Of a DNA stretch of 64,000 nt, positions 60,096-64,000 are shown one piece after another. Numbering within the stretch: the stretch's first letter is position 1; every line of letters starts with the position of its first letter. The notes under the pieces were generated by a model, which was not told where the DNA came from, searched no databases, and was given only the letters and a program-made list of their open reading frames with translations. The stretch is from Paenibacillus sp. OVF10 (GTDB lineage: Bacteria; Bacillota; Bacilli; Paenibacillales; Paenibacillaceae): the NCBI GenBank assembly GCA_022836915.1, contig CP094668.1, positions 2,542,001 through 2,606,000 of the forward strand. Direction: 5' to 3'. Made by a program: the position numbers and the translations under genes.

Positions 60096-61067
60096 ATGCA
60101 GATGGAAATCCAAGGAATGGAACAAATGAATCAACAACTGATGGATCACGTGGGAAAAGTGATTGTGGGAAAAGAGCATACCATAGAGCTGGTGATGACA
60201 GCCATCATAGCGTCAGGACATGTGCTGTTGGAGGATGTACCGGGTACCGGGAAAACGATGCTTGCCAAATCGGTAGCCTCTTCATTGGACTGCACATTCC
60301 AACGGATACAGTTTACACCGGACTTGCTGCCCTCTGACTTAACAGGGATTCATTTTTTTAATCAAAAAGAAGGGGATTTTGAATTCCGACCCGGCCCCTT
60401 GTTTGCCAATCTTGTACTAGCTGATGAGATTAACCGTGCTACACCGCGTACACAATCAAGCTTGCTGGAGTGCATGGAAGAGCGCCAGATCAGTATCGAC
60501 GGTTCAACGAGACAGCTGGAACGGCCATTTATCGTTATCGCTACCCAGAACCCTGTAGATAACCAGGGAACTTTTCCGCTACCTGAAGCGCAGATGGATC
60601 GTTTTATGATGAAAATTCGCATGGGTTATCCAAGCAGTGAAGAGAGTGTAGAAATTTTGAGACGTACGGTAGCCAGTCGTTCAGTTGATGATCTCTCGGC
60701 AGTGATCAGTCGTGAAGAACTTTTGAAGGCGCAGGATACGTATAAAACAGTGCAAATCAACGAAGATTTGCTGCGATATATCATTCAGTTAACCGAAGCG
60801 ACAAGGCAACATCCCGAGCTCTCGCTTGGCGTAAGTCCACGAGGGGCTCAGGCATTACTCAAGGCAAGTCAGGCTTGGGCTGCACTGCATGGCAGAGATT
60901 TTGTTTTACCTGATGATATTAAAGTGCTGGCGGAACCTGTGCTGGCCCACCGACTTGTATTCCGTAACCGGATCAGACAACAAGAGGGCTTGGCTGAGCG
61001 TATCATCCAGGAACTTCTGAATCAGACAGAAGTGCCTACGGAGAATCTCGCTACAAGCGGGCGTTAA
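60096..61067 (+). CDS. MoxR-family AAA+ ATPase
   Basis: ATG at 60096, with GGAAGG upstream; a second ATG at 60102 is possible. About 322 residues. Walker A VPGTGKTMLAKSV, FTPDLLPSDLTG, Walker B LADEINRATPRTQSSLLECM and NPVDNQGTFPLPEAQMDRF (sensor 1 and surrounding motif) are typical of MoxR. MoxR proteins act as chaperones that insert cofactors or activate partner proteins, usually with a DUF58 (VWA-like) partner as here. The next gene starts 4 bases after the stop. Confidence 0.93.
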   Translation: MQMEIQGMEQMNQQLMDHVGKVIVGKEHTIELVMTAIIASGHVLLEDVPGTGKTMLAKSVASSLDCTFQRIQFTPDLLPSDLTGIHFFNQKEGDFEFRPGPLFANLVLADEINRATPRTQSSLLECMEERQISIDGSTRQLERPFIVIATQNPVDNQGTFPLPEAQMDRFMMKIRMGYPSSEESVEILRRTVASRSVDDLSAVISREELLKAQDTYKTVQINEDLLRYIIQLTEATRQHPELSLGVSPRGAQALLKASQAWAALHGRDFVLPDDIKVLAEPVLAHRLVFRNRIRQQEGLAERIIQELLNQTEVPTENLATSGR

Positions 61068-61071
61068 TCTT

Positions 61072-62187
61072 ATGGCATTATTATGGCTTGTCCTTGTTGG
61101 AGGCATTGTCGTAGTTATACATGGTGTGTGGTTTGGACGACCTGCACTGCGAAAACTCAAGTACAGCAGACAATTCAGCAAGCTGCGTTGTTACGCTGGA
61201 GATGAACTTGAGATGGTGGAGACGATATCAAATGAGAAACGAGTCTCTGTTCCGTGGCTCAGACTTGAATCGATGATGCCAGTGTCGTTTGTATTTCGTT
61301 CCGGCTCAGGTATGGATATTAGTCAAGGCGAAATCTATCAGAACCATAAGAGTATTTTTACGTTAAAACCGTTTACTCGTATTACGCGTAAGCATCCTTT
61401 TACATGTACTCAGCGTGGTATTTATCCATTAAATACAGCAACGATGACAGGTGGGGATCTCTTTGGCGTGTGGCGTTCCACCAAACCGATTCCTTTGCAA
61501 ATGTCTATGATTGTGTATCCTTCATTAGTGAATGCAGAGGATCTTCCTGCAATTTATCAGGTATGGCAGGGAGAAGTGGAAGTATCACGATGGATCGTTG
61601 AAGATCCTTTCTTGATCCTGGGTGTTCGGCCTTATGGTGCAGGAGACCCCATGAATCGTATCCACTGGAAAGCGAGTGCACGTACAGGTGAATTACAGGT
61701 CTACAAACAGGGATGGACAGCTGATCCGCAGTCCTGGATTGTAGTCAACATTCAAGAATCTGCAGATATGTGGAGTGTAGTCACTCGACCGGAAAAGATT
61801 GAACGGGCACTCCGTTATGCTGCCACGGCTGCAGTTGATGCCATCGGTAGAGGGTTGCCGGCAGGCTTCGCCCATAATGGTTATCATGTGGGTGGAGGCC
61901 GCGATACACTTCGGATTGAGCCGGATTATGGCACGCCTCATCTGGAACGGTTACTGGAAGCTATGGCTGAGACAGAGTTGAAATGCATGGTGCCCATGGA
62001 GCAATTCCTGAATGATGAAGTACGTCTGAATGAAGAAGCACAGCAAATCCGCAGCTATCTGCTGATTACATCCTATGTATCTGCCGCTATGGAGCACGAG
62101 ATTGCACGTCTGCACGAACAAGGACATCGTGTAACGATTCTCCCGGTAGAGGACGTGAAGGGTAATACAAAGGCGGTGAGTGCATGA
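61072..62187 (+). CDS. DUF58 domain protein
   Basis: Intact 371 residues. A membrane helix starts the protein (LLWLVLVGGIVVVIHGVWFG) and the middle has the DUF58 motif PYGAGDPMNRIHWKASARTGELQVY. The N-terminal beta-rich part (LEMVETISNEKRVSVPWLRLE) is common in this family. It is encoded with MoxR, and its substrates or partners are not known. Its last bases overlap the next start (ATGAGG). Confidence 0.88.
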   Translation: MALLWLVLVGGIVVVIHGVWFGRPALRKLKYSRQFSKLRCYAGDELEMVETISNEKRVSVPWLRLESMMPVSFVFRSGSGMDISQGEIYQNHKSIFTLKPFTRITRKHPFTCTQRGIYPLNTATMTGGDLFGVWRSTKPIPLQMSMIVYPSLVNAEDLPAIYQVWQGEVEVSRWIVEDPFLILGVRPYGAGDPMNRIHWKASARTGELQVYKQGWTADPQSWIVVNIQESADMWSVVTRPEKIERALRYAATAAVDAIGRGLPAGFAHNGYHVGGGRDTLRIEPDYGTPHLERLLEAMAETELKCMVPMEQFLNDEVRLNEEAQQIRSYLLITSYVSAAMEHEIARLHEQGHRVTILPVEDVKGNTKAVSA

Positions 62188-63496
62188 GGAACAGACCGGT
62201 AGCGACGACCAAAGGACTCATAGCAATGCTTGCCGTCTTGATGGCTGGCATCTACCTTTTTCCGATATTTACGCTTGCTTCATTCTACGCAATGGAACAT
62301 TTGCCGTTCACATTATTCATCCTGGTCATTCTTGTAGGTTGGTTAGGACAGTTCATTCAACATAAAATTCCAGGTTTTAGCGAGAAGAGTACATTCATTC
62401 GTGGAGTAACGGCACTCGTCATAGGATTTCTCTTTGCACTCGTTGTTGGGATGAGCCTCATTCTCCCGTTGCCGGATATCATCACATTGGTACTGTGTGG
62501 AGTCATCTCGGCTTATGCAGGTCTGACCTTCCAGCCAGTCTTTCATTCTGTGTTGTTATGGCGCTTGCAGATTATGGGTGTAATCAGTGCGATCGTGCTT
62601 ATGATTGCTTCGAACTCGTTAGAATTCATGCAGCCGATACGAACCTACACCCTATGGATTTATATTGCGGGAGTGATCAGCTTTGCCTTTTGGCTGGTTG
62701 GACGATATATGCTGCAACTGGATCAGGCAATACTCAATGACGGCAAGAGAAGATTGGTATTAAGAGATTTTGCACGTGCGAATCATCAGCGGTTCATGTG
62801 GATGTTTATTGTTATCGTCGCGATTGGTGCTTTCCCAAGTCTGGCTGCCTGGCTGGGACCGCTACGTGATCGCTTGCTCGCATGGATCAGGGGATGGTTT
62901 GGTCCGATTTCCGGCGAGGAGCCACGATTACCAATGGACAACCCCAATCAGCAGTTAAATATACCGAATGACTGGAGAGAGCCGCCATCCGAGCCCTCAG
63001 TCTTCTGGAACATCCTCGGATGGGTAGTGATGTGTGCTGTAGCAGGAGCAATCCTGTGGCTGCTTCTGAGGTTGGGTCAAAAAACGATAAACAGACTTAT
63101 GGACCGATTCAAGGGGATGTTACAACCCGGTGAAAAGAAGGCGGAACCACGGACGGAGTATATCGATGTCAGTGAGACGCTTGATGCGCCAGCAAAAGTC
63201 CGAAAGAATTGGTTTCGGAAGAAAGAAGCGCCCCTGCACAGGATGCCGAACGTGTTCGGTATTACTATCGGACTTGGATTGAAAAAGCAGCTCATCGAGG
63301 CGTGGTAATACAGGGGACGCATACTCCGCTGGAGGCTGCACAGACCATTATTCAGAATGGTGTGAAGGTAGAAGAAGATGAGCTGTCTGCGAGACTGCCA
63401 GATGCGTATAATGCCGTTCGTTATGGAGAGAAAGCTCCCGATCGTTCCGATATGGTTGAGATTGACCGAATCTGGAGATCTTATCGAAGTAAATAA
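62184..63496 (+). CDS. Membrane protein with C-terminal DUF4129-like domain (one frame break)
   Basis: ATG at 62184 overlaps the DUF58 stop. About six N-terminal helices (e.g. GLIAMLAVLMAGIYLFPIFTLASF, ALVIGFLFALVVGMSLIL), a loop with a proline-rich segment, a helix at FWNILGWVVMCAVAGAILWLLLRLG, then a cytosolic tail. The frame breaks in the CCCC run 63231-63234; repair gives KEAPPAQDAERVRYYYRTWIEKAAHRGVVIQGTHTPLEA, a DUF4129-type module, and a total of about 437 residues. Usually this kind of protein pairs with transglutaminase genes; here none follows in view. Probably forms a membrane complex with MoxR and DUF58. Confidence 0.78.
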
Positions 63497-63579
63497 GTCC
63501 GGAATCCCTTTACTTTTCTTGTCACGTTCAAGTATCATGAGAGGAATACACAAGTTGGTCAGAAAAGGAGCAGACATTA

Positions 63580-64000
63580 ATGAAGACAAATCATTGCAAA
63601 ATTGTAGATTGTACGATCCGTGATGGCGGATTGGTGAATAATTGGGACTTTAGCGTGGACTTTGTTCAACAGCTGTATGCTGGATTGAATGAAGCTGGCG
63701 TTGATTATATGGAAATTGGATATAAGAACTCTCCGAAGTTGCTTAAAGGTGCCGAGGAAGCAGGACCATGGCGTTTCCTGAACGATGATTTCCTGCGTAA
63801 AGTTATTCCTCAAAAGGAAATACCAAACTGTCTGCTCTGGTTGACGTAGGTCGTGTGGACGAAAATGATATCTTGCCTCGCAGTGAGAGCATGCTGGATC
63901 TGATCCGGGTTGCCTGCTACAGCAAAGATGTGGACAAGGCACTTGCTCTGGTTCAAACATTCCATGATCGTGGATATGAAACTACACTTAATATTATGGC
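63580..64000 (+). CDS. DRE-TIM aldolase/HMGL-like protein (frame break; 3' end outside window)
   Basis: ATG at 63580 after AAAAGGAGCAG. The opening CKIVDCTIRDGGLVNNWDFS has the DxTxRDGG metal-binding site of DRE-TIM metalloenzymes (4-hydroxy-2-oxovalerate aldolase/homocitrate synthase fold). Near 63812-63817 (AAAAGG) one base is missing; restored, the frame reads QKGNTKLSALVDVGRVDEND and runs past the end of the window. Members in Firmicutes are annotated as 'aldolase catalytic domain' proteins with roles in aromatic or sugar metabolism. Substrate unknown. Confidence 0.75.

Overview
The window reads as a stretch of core chromosome from a low-to-mid GC Firmicute, most likely a Paenibacillus or close relative. 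Supporting signs are the infC-rpmI-rplT operon behind an L20-type leader, a T-box in front of ilvB, a canonical PerR box, CUT1 sugar permeases without their own ATPase, a large membrane AraC regulator, a UgtP-type glucosyltransferase and the MnmL/MnmM tRNA-modification pair. I see no rRNA, tRNA, CRISPR array, transposase or phage gene.

Layout. 1-1420: BlaR1/BlaI-type sensor protease and repressor (minus strand) with palindromic operators. 1501-3028: an unknown protein and an SDR39-type epimerase. 3185-9617: a tightly overlapping cluster (ketosynthase III, ATP-grasp, OleD-like dehydrogenase, metallo-beta-lactamase-fold hydrolase, AMP-forming ligase) followed by a short-chain dehydrogenase; it looks like an uncharacterised fatty-acyl-derived small-molecule pathway. 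9669-20160: small housekeeping and accessory genes (DJ-1/PfpI, several GNATs, a kinase-like protein, glutamate racemase, a phosphatase, pantothenate kinase, Nudix proteins). 20794-24943: odhAB. 25107-28802 (minus): lipase, manA, mnmM, mnmL. 29472-30226: trmB. 30357-36534: a divergent regulator/sugar-ABC locus with a cre-like site and a phased GTTCATTT array between the two arms. 36674-40347: ugtP, a PAP2 phosphatase and a GT2 glycosyltransferase. 40370-41893: infC-rpmI-rplT. 42430-47339: a BMP-type nucleoside ABC importer. 47553-48395: a Gly/Pro-rich protein and a GNAT. 48549-56838: branched-chain amino acid synthesis (T-box, ilvB-ilvN-ilvC-leuA, then leuB), with an aldo/keto reductase on the opposite strand. 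56932-57656: a PerR-controlled peroxiredoxin. 58553-59980: a PAS histidine kinase with a 0A-like box at its promoter. 60096-63496: MoxR, DUF58 and DUF4129-like genes. 63580-end: the start of a DRE-TIM aldolase.

The most important technical point is that about 27 reading frames are broken by apparent loss of one base, nearly always in a short homopolymer. They include genes that are normally essential or strongly conserved (murI, coaA, odhA, ilvC, leuA, trmB). In every case restoring one base gives a full-length family member, and gene overlaps (ATGA) fit the restored frame. I read these as sequence errors and give each such gene as one CDS over its full span, marking the break.

The best candidates for new biology are the ketosynthase/ATP-grasp/ligase cluster, a 19-bp long-range hairpin just upstream of ilvC, the phased repeat array at 32859-32915, a 9-residue micro-ORF with a perfect Shine-Dalgarno upstream of odhA, and the Gly/Pro-rich repeat protein at 47553.
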